NCBI GenBank assembly: GCA_963558965.1
Contig: CAUWIT010000004.1
Span: 44,422-108,421 of the forward strand
Direction of reading: 5' to 3'
Source: Gallibacter sp963558965
GTDB taxonomy: Bacteria > Bacillota > Clostridia > Peptostreptococcales > Anaerovoracaceae
Length of the DNA: 64,000 nt
The notes under the pieces are model-generated. The model was not told the DNA's origin. It ran no database searches and was given only the letters and a program-made list of their open reading frames with translations. Shown here piece after piece: positions 16,694 through 25,185 of the stretch; positions within the stretch are counted from its first letter, which is position 1; every line of letters starts with the position of its first letter. The translations under genes and the position numbers were made by a program.

Positions 16694-17977
16694 ATGAAAG
16701 CAACACTTTTAGCTAAAGAAAACGGAGAAGCTAAATTCATTATTGAATTTGCAGCTGAAGAATTAGAAGCAGCTAAGGTAAAAGTTTACCAGGCTAACAA
16801 AGATCAGTTTGAAATCGATGGATTCAGAAAAGGTAAAGCACCAAGAAGCATCATCGAAAAGAAATACGGAGAAGGTGTATTTGCAGATGAAGCAATTAAC
16901 AACCTACTAGGAACTGGATACCCAGAAGCTCTAGATCAGCTAGATATCGAAGTAATCGACCAGCCAAGAATGGAATTTGGAAAAATCGAAAAGGATGCTC
17001 CATTTGTAATCACTGCTACAGTTGCAATTTACCCAGAAGTAGAAGTTAAAGAATACAAAGGTATTGAAATCGAAAAAGTAGACGGCGAAGTAACTACAGA
17101 AGACGTTGAAAAAGAACTAGCAAACATGCAGAAGAGAAACGCTCGTATGATCGCAGTTGACAGAGAAGTTAAAGATGGTGACCACATCATCCTAGACTAC
17201 AAAGGATTTGTTGGCGAAGAACAGTTCCAGGGCGGCACAGCTGAAGGATACCCACTAGTAATCGGTTCAGGAAGCTTTATTCCAGGATTTGAAGAACAGC
17301 TAGTTGGAGCTAAAAAGGAAGAAGAAGTAGAAGTTAAAGTCACATTCCCAGAAGAATACCACGCAGAAGACCTAGCAGGTAAAGAAGCAGTATTTAAGTG
17401 TGTAGTACACGAAGTTAAAGAAGAAGAACTTCCAGAACTAGATGACGAATTCGCTAAGGATGTAAGTGAACATGATACTCTAGAAGAACTTAAAAAAGAA
17501 ACTGAAGAAAAAATCGCAAAAGCTAAGAAATCATGGGCTGAAAACCAGATGAAAGACAGAGCAATCGATGCAGTTTGCGAAAAGAACCATATCGATATTC
17601 CAGAATCAATGATTCTAGACGAAATCGACCAGATGATGAGAGAACTAGACATGCAGCTACAGCAGCAGGGACTAGGACTACAGCAGTACCTACAGTTCAT
17701 GGGTAAAGAAATCGCTGACTTCAGAGAAGAAGCAAAAGATGACGCTACTAAGAGAGTGAAGATGAGAATGATCATCAGAGCAGTTGTAGAAGCAGAAGGT
17801 ATCGAAGCTTCAGACGAAGAAATCGAAAAAGAAATCGAACTACTAGCTATCCAGTACGGTATGGAAGCTAAGCAGGTTAAAGAAATGATCGGCACAGCTA
17901 ACCTAAGCCTAATCGGCAAAGACGTACAGATGAAAAAAGCAGTAGACTTCATCTTCGACAACGCAGTTGTTAAATAA
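16694..17977 (+). CDS. tig: Trigger factor
   Basis: Ribosome-associated chaperone and peptidyl-prolyl isomerase. N-terminal ribosome-binding domain with the signature FRKGKAPRSIIEKKYGEGVF (the family GFRKGKxP motif, about residues 44-63), a central FKBP-type domain (~150-240, GDHIILDYKGF to EEYHAEDLAGKEAVF) and a long helical C-terminal arms domain. 427 residues is standard. AGGAGG upstream. It is followed immediately by clpP and clpX, the usual bacterial order, so nascent-chain folding and regulated proteolysis are linked. Confidence 0.97.
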   Translation: MKATLLAKENGEAKFIIEFAAEELEAAKVKVYQANKDQFEIDGFRKGKAPRSIIEKKYGEGVFADEAINNLLGTGYPEALDQLDIEVIDQPRMEFGKIEKDAPFVITATVAIYPEVEVKEYKGIEIEKVDGEVTTEDVEKELANMQKRNARMIAVDREVKDGDHIILDYKGFVGEEQFQGGTAEGYPLVIGSGSFIPGFEEQLVGAKKEEEVEVKVTFPEEYHAEDLAGKEAVFKCVVHEVKEEELPELDDEFAKDVSEHDTLEELKKETEEKIAKAKKSWAENQMKDRAIDAVCEKNHIDIPESMILDEIDQMMRELDMQLQQQGLGLQQYLQFMGKEIADFREEAKDDATKRVKMRMIIRAVVEAEGIEASDEEIEKEIELLAIQYGMEAKQVKEMIGTANLSLIGKDVQMKKAVDFIFDNAVVK

Positions 17978-18015
17978 ATTAAATTTTAATTGAGAAAAAA
18001 AGGAGGGCATCAACA

Positions 18016-18597
18016 ATGGCTTTAGTACCTTATGTAATTGAACAAACAAATAAAGGGGAACGCACATATGACATATATTCAAGACTTCTTAAGGATAGAA
18101 TCATATTTCTAGGAGAGGAAATTGATGATAATGTTGCAAGTATTGTAGTTGCCCAGCTTTTATTCCTTGAAGCAGAGGACAGTGAAAAGGATATTTCAAT
18201 TTATATCAATAGCCCCGGCGGTTCAGTAACTGCCGGTATGGCTATTTACGATACTATGCAGTATATTAAACCAGATGTTTCTACAATTTGTGTAGGAATG
18301 GCTGCTAGTATGGGTGCATTTTTACTTACAGCAGGAACAAAAGGTAAGAGATTCGCTCTACCAAACGCAGAGATTATGATTCATCAACCACTAGGTGGTG
18401 CAAGAGGTCAAGCAGAAGATATTAAAATACATGCAGAACATATTTTAAGAACTAGAGCTAAACTAAATCAAATTTTAGCAGAGCAAACTGGTCAACCAAT
18501 TTCAGTTATTGAAAAAGACACAGACAGAGACAACTTTATGACATCTGAAGAAGCTCAAAAATATGGTCTAATTGACAAGGTATTGAAATCAAGATAA
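18016..18597 (+). CDS. clpP: ATP-dependent Clp protease proteolytic subunit
   Basis: Serine peptidase forming the double-heptamer chamber that works with ClpX. Catalytic triad visible: Ser in GMAASMGAFLL (~97), His in MIHQPLGGARGQ (~122) and Asp in EKDTDRDNFM (~171). 193 residues, no long propeptide. Strong AGGAGGG ribosome site. It sits 18 bp before clpX. Confidence 0.98.
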   Translation: MALVPYVIEQTNKGERTYDIYSRLLKDRIIFLGEEIDDNVASIVVAQLLFLEAEDSEKDISIYINSPGGSVTAGMAIYDTMQYIKPDVSTICVGMAASMGAFLLTAGTKGKRFALPNAEIMIHQPLGGARGQAEDIKIHAEHILRTRAKLNQILAEQTGQPISVIEKDTDRDNFMTSEEAQKYGLIDKVLKSR

Positions 18598-18619
18598 GAA
18601 AAGGAGAACAATTTAAAAT

Positions 18620-19840
18620 ATGACAAAATACAATGATGAAGAACTAAAATGCTCCTTTTGTGGTAAACCTCAAAGCATGGTAAAACGTTTAGTTGCAGGA
18701 CCAGACGTTTATATCTGTGATGAATGTATAGCTTTATGTCAGGATATTATTGCTGACGGTTTGCCAAAGGAACATGAAAACGAAGAATTCAAGTTGCCTA
18801 AACCAAAGGAAATTGTTGAAGAATTATCAGAATACGTAATTGGACAGGACAATGCAAAAAAAGCATTGGCAGTTGCAGTTTACAACCATTACAAGAGAAT
18901 AAATACAATAGGCAAACTAGATGATGATGTTGAATTACAAAAGAGCAATATTTTAATGGTTGGACCTACAGGTTCAGGTAAAACATTTTTAGCGCAGACA
19001 CTTGCAAAAATGTTAAATGTACCATTTGCTATGGCAGATGCTACAGCTTTAACAGAAGCAGGTTACGTAGGTGAAGACGTTGAAAACATTTTGCTTAAGC
19101 TAATTCAGGCAGCAGATTATGACATAGAAAGAGCCCAAAAGGGTATTATATATGTAGATGAAATTGACAAAATCGCAAGAAAATCTGACAATCCTTCAAT
19201 TACTAGAGATGTAAGTGGTGAAGGTGTTCAGCAGGCCTTGCTTAAAATATTAGAAGGTACAGTTGCAAACGTACCACCACAGGGAGGAAGAAAACATCCT
19301 AATCAGGAGTTTATCCAGTTTGATACAACAAATGTAATGTTTATTTGCGGTGGAGCATTTGCAGGACTAGACAAGGTAATCCAGAGAAGAACAGGAGAAA
19401 AAGTAATCGGCTTTAACTCATCTATTGAAAAAAATCATCAGGAAGAAGAAGAGCTACTAAAATTGTTAGAACCTGAAGATTTGTTAAAGTACGGATTGAT
19501 TCCTGAGTTTATCGGAAGATTGCCATCCATTGTTACACTTGAAGAGCTAACTGAAGAGGCTTTAGTTGAAATTATTACTAAACCTAAAAATGCTTTATTG
19601 AAACAGTACAAAGCTTTGTTTGCAATGGACAATGTAGAACTTGAAATAGAAGAAGATGCTATTAGAGAAATAGCACATAAAGCCATCGAAAGAAAAACAG
19701 GAGCTAGAGGACTTAGAGGTATTATGGAAAACCTAATGACAGATTTAATGTTTGAAATTCCTTCTAGAGACGATATTACGAAATGTGTAATCACAAAAGA
19801 GATGGTTGACGGAAATATTGACATTGAGCGACTTGTATAA
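18620..19840 (+). CDS. clpX: ATP-dependent Clp protease ATPase subunit ClpX
   Basis: AAA+ unfoldase that feeds substrates to ClpP. N-terminal zinc-binding domain with four Cys (CSFCGK and CDECIALC), Walker A GPTGSGKT (~114-121), Walker B IIYVDEIDKIAR, pore and sensor elements, and the ClpP-docking loop VIGFNSS. 406 residues is typical. The 3' end forms part of a 9-bp hairpin that also contains the stop codon, which may reduce read-through into lon. Confidence 0.98.
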   Translation: MTKYNDEELKCSFCGKPQSMVKRLVAGPDVYICDECIALCQDIIADGLPKEHENEEFKLPKPKEIVEELSEYVIGQDNAKKALAVAVYNHYKRINTIGKLDDDVELQKSNILMVGPTGSGKTFLAQTLAKMLNVPFAMADATALTEAGYVGEDVENILLKLIQAADYDIERAQKGIIYVDEIDKIARKSDNPSITRDVSGEGVQQALLKILEGTVANVPPQGGRKHPNQEFIQFDTTNVMFICGGAFAGLDKVIQRRTGEKVIGFNSSIEKNHQEEEELLKLLEPEDLLKYGLIPEFIGRLPSIVTLEELTEEALVEIITKPKNALLKQYKALFAMDNVELEIEEDAIREIAHKAIERKTGARGLRGIMENLMTDLMFEIPSRDDITKCVITKEMVDGNIDIERLV

Positions 19841-19854
19841 AAGTCGCTCTTTTG
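19826..19854 (+). terminator. Weak intercistronic hairpin between clpX and lon
   Basis: The perfect 9-bp stem 19826-19834 with 19841-19849 has a loop containing the clpX stop codon. Only a short T-run follows, so this is more likely an attenuator or mRNA-stability element than a full terminator. Confidence 0.5.
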
Positions 19855-19881
19855 AGAAAGAAAGAAAAGGAGATCAATATA

Positions 19882-22191
19882 ATGCAATATCCAATGATGG
19901 CTCTTAGGGGCCTTGTGATATTTCCAGGGAGAACACTTCGTTTTGATATAGGCAGAGAAAAATCAATTAAAGCTTTGGAAGAAGCTATGTTAAACGATAG
20001 AACATTTTTCTTGGTATCACAAAAAGATGATAGAATAAATCTACCTACACCAGACGATATATACAAAACTGGTGTAATCGTTAGAGTAAAACGCATGAAT
20101 AAAACAGGCACAGGTGATGTGCGTGTAGTAGTTGAAGGCTTAACTAAGGCTACAATCAAAGAATATATCTCAGAAAATCCATATTTCATATGCGATGTAG
20201 AAGAAGTGATGGATGGCCAGCAACCATATGAACCAGGTGAAGAAGAAGCTTGGAAGAGATTGACAATTGAAGCCTTTGATGAACTTATAGCAGTAGAAGA
20301 AAGAAAACAATTTTTAGGTCAATACATCGAAGAATTGTTGGAAATCGAAGAGCTAGACCAGATGGCATATTATATAGCTTCAAAGCTAAATATGTCAGTA
20401 GAAGAAAAACAGGAAATTTTAGAAGAAGAAAACAACGTTGAAAAAATCAAAAAAGTTTACGAATATCTAAAAAAGGAAATCCAGGTACTAGCTTTAAAAG
20501 CTCAGATTAAATCAAAAGTAAATAACCAGCTAGAAACAAACCAAAAAGAATACTACTTAAGAGAACAGATGAAGGCAATCCAGCAGGAGCTAGGTCTTGA
20601 TGAAGACATAGAAGATGAAATTACACAGTGGCAGTTAAAAATGGAAAAACTGGAACTTGCACCTGAAATCTGCGAAAAACTTGAAAAAGAAATTAAAAGA
20701 TTTTCACAGATGCAACCATCATCAGCCGAAGCAGGAGTTGCTAGAACATATATAGAAACAATATTATCATTGCCATGGAATATTTTAAGCGATGAAAATA
20801 TCGATCTAAAAAAAGCAGAAAAAATCTTAAATGAAGACCACTACGGTTTGGATAAGGTAAAAGAAAGAGTCCTAGAATACCTAGCGGTAGTTGAACTTTC
20901 TAAGGGCTTAAAAGGTCCGATTATCTGTTTAGTAGGGCCTCCGGGAACTGGTAAAACTTCTATTGCCAAGTCAATTGCGAGGGCAACTAACAGAGAGTTT
21001 GTCCGCATGTCACTAGGTGGAGTGCGCGACGAAGCTGAAATCAGAGGACACAGAAGAACATACATAGGTGCCATTCCTGGTAGAATAATCAACAGCATCA
21101 AAGATGCGGGCACAAGAAACCCACTATTTTTACTTGATGAAGTTGATAAACTAGGGGCAGACTACAAAGGCGATCCATCTTCAGCACTGCTAGAAGTACT
21201 TGATCCAGAGCAGAACAAGACATTTACAGATCACTACCTAGAAGTGCCATTTGATTTGTCAAAAGTAATGTTCTTAACTACAGCAAACTCACTAGACACA
21301 ATCCCAGGACCGTTGCTTGACCGTATGGAAGTTATCGAGGTAACTGGCTACACTGAAGAAGAAAAAGTGGAAATCGCTAAAAAGTATTTGATACCTAAAA
21401 AGACAGCAGAACACGGCCTTGAAAAAGAACAGTTTGCTATGACAGAAAAAGCCATTCGTGACCTAATAAACTACTATACTAGAGAGTCTGGTGTTCGTAA
21501 TCTTGAAAGAGAAATCGCAAGTTTAGTTCGTAAGGTGGCAAGAATGGTTGTTACTGATGGCATAGAGTCTTACAAGGTGAAACCTGCTAACTTAGAGGAA
21601 CTTTTAGGTAAGAAAAAATACAGATACGATGTAATCGAAGGTGAAAGCGAAGTTGGCGTAGTAACTGGACTTGCTTGGACAGTTGTAGGCGGAGATACTT
21701 TGTTTGTTGAAACTTCAGCAGTACCTGGAACAGGTAAAATCCAGCTAACAGGCCAGCTAGGTGATGTTATGCAGGAATCAGCTAAAACAGGTATAAGCTA
21801 TATTCGTTCAGTTGCAAAAGAACATGGCATAGACGAAGAATTTTACAAAAACAAGGATATTCACATCCACGTACCAGAAGGAGCAGTTCCAAAAGATGGA
21901 CCTTCTGCTGGTGTAACTATGTCTGTTGCGATGATTTCAACACTTACAGGCACACCGGTAAGGAAAGATGTTGCTATGACAGGTGAGGTTACTCTAACTG
22001 GTAAAGTTTTACCAGTTGGCGGTATTAGAGAAAAAGTATTGGCAGCTCATCGTGCAGGTATTAAAAAAGTATTACTTCCTTACGACAACGAAAGGGATAT
22101 TGATGAAATCCCAGAAAAAGTAAGGAAACAGTTAGAATTTGTTTTGATTAAAAATGTAGACCAGGCTTTAAAAGAAGCTTTGGTAAAATAG
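19882..22191 (+). CDS. lon: ATP-dependent protease Lon
   Basis: Cytoplasmic AAA+ serine protease degrading misfolded and regulatory proteins. N-terminal LAN substrate domain (~1-200), a coiled-coil linker, Walker A CLVGPPGTGKTS (~350), Walker B FLLDEVDKL, and a C-terminal protease domain. The catalytic Ser is in PKDGPSAGVT and the Lys lies in the segment GIKKVLLP region of the Ser-Lys dyad. The ATG at 19882 has AAAGGAG upstream; a longer in-frame start at 19852 lacks a site. 769 residues, usual size. Probably cotranscribed with clpX and engB. Confidence 0.97.
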   Translation: MQYPMMALRGLVIFPGRTLRFDIGREKSIKALEEAMLNDRTFFLVSQKDDRINLPTPDDIYKTGVIVRVKRMNKTGTGDVRVVVEGLTKATIKEYISENPYFICDVEEVMDGQQPYEPGEEEAWKRLTIEAFDELIAVEERKQFLGQYIEELLEIEELDQMAYYIASKLNMSVEEKQEILEEENNVEKIKKVYEYLKKEIQVLALKAQIKSKVNNQLETNQKEYYLREQMKAIQQELGLDEDIEDEITQWQLKMEKLELAPEICEKLEKEIKRFSQMQPSSAEAGVARTYIETILSLPWNILSDENIDLKKAEKILNEDHYGLDKVKERVLEYLAVVELSKGLKGPIICLVGPPGTGKTSIAKSIARATNREFVRMSLGGVRDEAEIRGHRRTYIGAIPGRIINSIKDAGTRNPLFLLDEVDKLGADYKGDPSSALLEVLDPEQNKTFTDHYLEVPFDLSKVMFLTTANSLDTIPGPLLDRMEVIEVTGYTEEEKVEIAKKYLIPKKTAEHGLEKEQFAMTEKAIRDLINYYTRESGVRNLEREIASLVRKVARMVVTDGIESYKVKPANLEELLGKKKYRYDVIEGESEVGVVTGLAWTVVGGDTLFVETSAVPGTGKIQLTGQLGDVMQESAKTGISYIRSVAKEHGIDEEFYKNKDIHIHVPEGAVPKDGPSAGVTMSVAMISTLTGTPVRKDVAMTGEVTLTGKVLPVGGIREKVLAAHRAGIKKVLLPYDNERDIDEIPEKVRKQLEFVLIKNVDQALKEALVK

Positions 22192-22201
22192 GAATATAAA
22201 A

Positions 22202-22798
22202 ATGATTGAAGTAAAAAAAGCGAAGCTTGTTGCAGTTACAGGCAGACCGGATCAGTATCCGGAAGATAATTTGTATGAAGTAGCTTTTGCTGGCAGATCA
22301 AATGTTGGTAAGTCATCTTTGCTTAACTTGCTAACAGGCAGAAAAAAACTTGCAAAAGTTTCAGGTAATCCTGGAAAAACACGTACAATTAACTTTTATG
22401 AAATCAATGAAGCATTTAGAATAGTTGATTTACCTGGTTATGGTTACGCAAAAGTTTCTAAGTCATTAAGCGAAGGCTGGGGAGATATGATGGAATCATA
22501 TTTCGAAAATAGAGAAGGTCTATTAAAGGTAATCCAGCTTGTAGATATTAGACATGCACCTTCAAAACAGGATGTGCAGATGTATAACTACTTAAAACAC
22601 TATGGCTATGATGGCTTAGTTGTAGCTACAAAATCAGATAAAATTTCTAGAAATCAGATGCAAAAAAACATCAAGGTTATAAGACAGACATTGGGTATGC
22701 ATCCTGATGATGTAGTTGTACCTGTTTCAGCATTGAAAAAAACAGGACATGATGTATTACTTGATGAGATAGAAGCGATTTTAATAGAAGGTAAATAA
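22202..22798 (+). CDS. engB: Ribosome biogenesis GTP-binding protein EngB/YsxC
   Basis: Essential GTPase assisting late assembly of the large ribosomal subunit. G-motifs are all visible: G1 GRSNVGKSSL, the G2 threonine region GKTRTINFY, G3 DLPGYGYAK, G4 TKSDK and G5 SALKKTG. 198 residues matches the family. The lon-engB order is widespread in Firmicutes. Only a weak ribosome site (TAGGAA) precedes the start, consistent with coupling to lon translation. Confidence 0.96.
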   Translation: MIEVKKAKLVAVTGRPDQYPEDNLYEVAFAGRSNVGKSSLLNLLTGRKKLAKVSGNPGKTRTINFYEINEAFRIVDLPGYGYAKVSKSLSEGWGDMMESYFENREGLLKVIQLVDIRHAPSKQDVQMYNYLKHYGYDGLVVATKSDKISRNQMQKNIKVIRQTLGMHPDDVVVPVSALKKTGHDVLLDEIEAILIEGK

Positions 22799-22799
22799 A

Positions 22800-23090
22800 A
22801 TGTTTTTCAAGAGAATTGGCGCCATAAAAAATTTGATGAAGGATAAAAATGCACCGAAGTGGAAAAAAGCATTGATTATATTTGGTATAGTCTACTTCTT
22901 TTTACCATTTGAAGCATTTCCAGATTTTTTGTTGCCATTTGGATTGGCAGATGATATAGTTTTATGGGTTTGTATTTATTTAGGATTGAAGGATACTCTT
23001 GACGAGTATATAATAAAAAAGAATAAAAAAGATTATTCTAAAAAATATAAAGACGCCATAGATAATACGGATTATGAAATAAAGGAGTAG
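22800..23090 (+). CDS. Small YkvA-like (DUF1232) membrane protein
   Basis: 96 residues. The central segment FLPFEAFPDFLLPFGLADDIVLW fits the DUF1232 consensus (a membrane hairpin around P-x-D-x-x-P-D followed by DD). A lysine-rich tail follows. It starts one base after the engB stop and is followed six bases later by hpt, so all three are coupled. Function of the family is unknown. Confidence 0.75.
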   Translation: MFFKRIGAIKNLMKDKNAPKWKKALIIFGIVYFFLPFEAFPDFLLPFGLADDIVLWVCIYLGLKDTLDEYIIKKNKKDYSKKYKDAIDNTDYEIKE

Positions 23091-23095
23091 GGAAA

Positions 23096-23611
23096 TTGAA
23101 ACAGGAAGTTTTAATTACACATGAAGAGATTGTAAACAGAGCTAAAGAAATCGGAGCTCAGATTACAGAAGATTTTAAAGGTAAAGAAGTTCTATTAGTA
23201 GGTATATTGAGAGGTTCTGTACCTTGGATGGCAGATGTTATGAAATATATAGAACTAGAAGATTTGACTATAGATTTTATGGCTTGTTCAAGTTATGGTG
23301 CAGCTAAAAAAACATCAGGCACTGTAAAAATTAAAAAAGATGTTGAAGAAGATGTAACAGATAAACACGTAATTATCGTTGAAGATATTATTGATTCTGG
23401 TATTACTTTAAAATATCTAAAGGGATATTTTGAAAACAGAGGAGCAAAATCAATAAGCATCTGTTCTCTTTTAGACAAACCAGAGGGCAGACAGGTTGAT
23501 ATACAAGGTGATTATATCGGATTTACTGTTGAAGATAGGTTTATAGTAGGCTACGGCCTTGATTATAATCAGAAGTACAGACAGCTACCATATATTAGCT
23601 GCCTGGACTAA
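23096..23611 (+). CDS. hpt: Hypoxanthine phosphoribosyltransferase
   Basis: Purine salvage enzyme: hypoxanthine or guanine plus PRPP gives IMP or GMP. The PRPP-binding motif VIIVEDIIDSGITL and the active-site segments VLLVGILRGSVPW and DFMACSSYG are present. 171 residues is normal. The start codon is TTG at 23096, placed by AAGGAG upstream. Last gene of the engB-ykvA-hpt group. Confidence 0.93.
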   Translation: MKQEVLITHEEIVNRAKEIGAQITEDFKGKEVLLVGILRGSVPWMADVMKYIELEDLTIDFMACSSYGAAKKTSGTVKIKKDVEEDVTDKHVIIVEDIIDSGITLKYLKGYFENRGAKSISICSLLDKPEGRQVDIQGDYIGFTVEDRFIVGYGLDYNQKYRQLPYISCLD

Positions 23612-23646
23612 TAAGGTATTTTAAAATTTAGGAGGAAAAATTAAAC

Positions 23647-24219
23647 ATGAGCTACGAAGTTAAAATCGGATTATCAAACAAACACTTACACTTAAGTCAG
23701 GAACATATTGAAATTCTATTTGGTAAAGGACACGAACTAACTCCAACTAAGGATCTAGTACAGCCAGGTCAGTTCGCATGCGAAGAAAAAGTTGATATCG
23801 TTGGACCTAAAAAAACTCTTTCAGGAGTTAGAGTTTTAGGACCTGCTAGACCTGAAACACAGGTTGAACTTGCTCTAACAGACGCAAGAACAATCGGCGT
23901 AAAAGCACCAGTTAGAGAATCAGGTAAGCTAGAAGGAACTCCAGGATGCAAACTAGTTGGACCTGCAGGTGAAGTAGAACTAGACCACGGCGTAATCGCT
24001 GCTCTAAGACACGTACACCTATCAGCTGCACAGGCAGAAGAAGCTGGCGTAAAAGACAAAGATGTTATCAGCATCAAAATCGAAGGCGAAAGAGGACTTG
24101 TATTTGACAACGTACTAGTAAGAGCTGGTGAAGGTCACGAAAGAGAAGTTCATCTAGATACTGACGAAGGTAATGCAGCAGGATGCGGCCCTGATGCAGT
24201 ATGCACACTTATTAAATAA
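23647..24219 (+). CDS. pduL: Phosphate propanoyltransferase (PduL-type phosphotransacylase)
   Basis: Converts acyl-CoA (acetyl- or propanoyl-CoA) and phosphate to acyl phosphate and CoA. The two PduL half-domains each carry the zinc-binding HxH signature: NKHLHLS near residue 13 and RHVHLS near residue 120. 190 residues, with no N-terminal microcompartment targeting extension, so a soluble housekeeping form is likely. The next genes are pflA and pflB, which make acetyl-CoA; a pyruvate to acetyl-CoA to acetyl phosphate route (with ATP from an acetate kinase not in this window) is a reasonable inference. AGGAGG upstream. Confidence 0.93.
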   Translation: MSYEVKIGLSNKHLHLSQEHIEILFGKGHELTPTKDLVQPGQFACEEKVDIVGPKKTLSGVRVLGPARPETQVELALTDARTIGVKAPVRESGKLEGTPGCKLVGPAGEVELDHGVIAALRHVHLSAAQAEEAGVKDKDVISIKIEGERGLVFDNVLVRAGEGHEREVHLDTDEGNAAGCGPDAVCTLIK

Positions 24220-24234
24220 TTTAAAAATTACATA

Positions 24235-24263
24235 TTGACAATTTTAAATTGGTAGGATAAGAT
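24235..24263 (+). promoter_or_regulatory. Promoter of the ZTP-riboswitch/pfl transcript
   Basis: TTGACA (24235-24240), a 17-bp spacer and TAAGAT (24258-24263) immediately precede the riboswitch. Confidence 0.7.
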
Positions 24264-24277
24264 AGTAGCGTAATAAG

Positions 24278-24350
24278 ACTTTGATTACTGACGGAATTTT
24301 GTGGATAACCACAAGGGAATCAAAGTTTATATGAGCCGACCGTCTGGGCA
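24278..24350 (+). ncRNA. ZTP riboswitch (pfl motif) upstream of pflAB
   Basis: Senses ZMP/ZTP (AICAR phosphates), a signal of low 10-formyl-tetrahydrofolate. Stem P1 is a perfect 9-bp pairing of 24278-24286 with 24318-24326. The first subdomain has CTGACGGAA and a GTGG..CCAC hairpin. The second contains the conserved GCCGACCGTCTGGGC (24335-24349), whose CCGT can form the pseudoknot with ACGG. These elements match the known pfl consensus closely. It lies before pflA and pflB, the association that gave the motif its name; formate made by PFL feeds 10-formyl-THF formation. Confidence 0.92.
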
Positions 24351-24376
24351 GTATTTTTAAAATACTGCCCTTTTTT
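24346..24376 (+). terminator. Riboswitch-controlled terminator
   Basis: Stem GGGCAGTATT (24346-24355) with its exact complement (24361-24370), then TTTTTT. The left arm overlaps the conserved CTGGGC of the aptamer, so ligand binding should block the terminator and turn the genes on. Confidence 0.9.
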
Positions 24377-24456
24377 AATTGTTTTTATAAGTTTGAAACT
24401 TTTAAAAAAGGTGTAGTATTAAGTAAGTGTTAAGTATTTAGAAAGGAATGGTTGAC

Positions 24457-25185
24457 ATGAAGGGCAGAGTACATTCTATTGAGTCTATGGGCCTTGTGGA
24501 TGGTCCAGGCATAAGAACAGTAGTGTTTTTACAAGGATGCAATCTAAGATGTCAATATTGCCACAACCCTGACACATGGGACTTAGATGGAGGCAAAGAG
24601 ATGTCGGCACAGGAAATCGTAAACAAAGTAAAACGATTTAAACCATATTTCAAAGACACCGGAGGAGTAACTTTTTCAGGTGGAGAGCCATTACTACAAA
24701 AAGAATTTCTACTGGAAATGTTAATAGGGTGTAAAGCAGAAAATATTCACACATGTGTTGATACTGCAGGCTATGCAAAAGGAGATTTTAGTGATATATT
24801 GAAGTATATAGACCTAATCTTATTTGACATAAAACACGAAGACATAGATATGTATAAAAATGTCACACGCAGAGAACAGCAAACTAGCTTAGATTTTTTA
24901 AGTCAAGCTCAAAAAGCTGGGGTGCCACTATGGATTAGACACGTAGTTGTACCAGGTTTGACAGATGACGAAGAACATATCAAAAACCTTGGCGAGTATA
25001 TATCTACGCTACAAAATGTACAAAAAGTAGAATTACTGCCATTCCACCAATTAGGTGCAAACAAGTATCAAGGGCTAGGTATTAAATACCCCTTAGAAGG
25101 CGTACAGCCTATGGATAAAGAGTTAACAAAAAAGTTGGAAAGTATGTTAAAGATAAGTGCAAATTTGCAGGAGGTTGAGAAATGA
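24457..25185 (+). CDS. pflA: Pyruvate formate-lyase activating enzyme
   Basis: Radical SAM enzyme that installs the glycyl radical on PflB. The CxxxCxxC cluster motif is CNLRCQYC (near residue 30), followed by the GGEPLLQ SAM-contact motif. 242 residues is normal. Start at 24457 is favoured because AAAGGA lies nine bases upstream; the in-frame ATG at 24448 touches that site. Its stop overlaps the pflB start, giving translational coupling. Located directly downstream of the ZTP riboswitch. Confidence 0.95.
   Translation: MKGRVHSIESMGLVDGPGIRTVVFLQGCNLRCQYCHNPDTWDLDGGKEMSAQEIVNKVKRFKPYFKDTGGVTFSGGEPLLQKEFLLEMLIGCKAENIHTCVDTAGYAKGDFSDILKYIDLILFDIKHEDIDMYKNVTRREQQTSLDFLSQAQKAGVPLWIRHVVVPGLTDDEEHIKNLGEYISTLQNVQKVELLPFHQLGANKYQGLGIKYPLEGVQPMDKELTKKLESMLKISANLQEVEK

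Noticed and set aside
17197..17961. Long minus-strand frame inside tig
   Set aside because: Ser/Ile-rich shadow of a well-conserved gene on the plus strand; composition reflects antisense of acidic codons.
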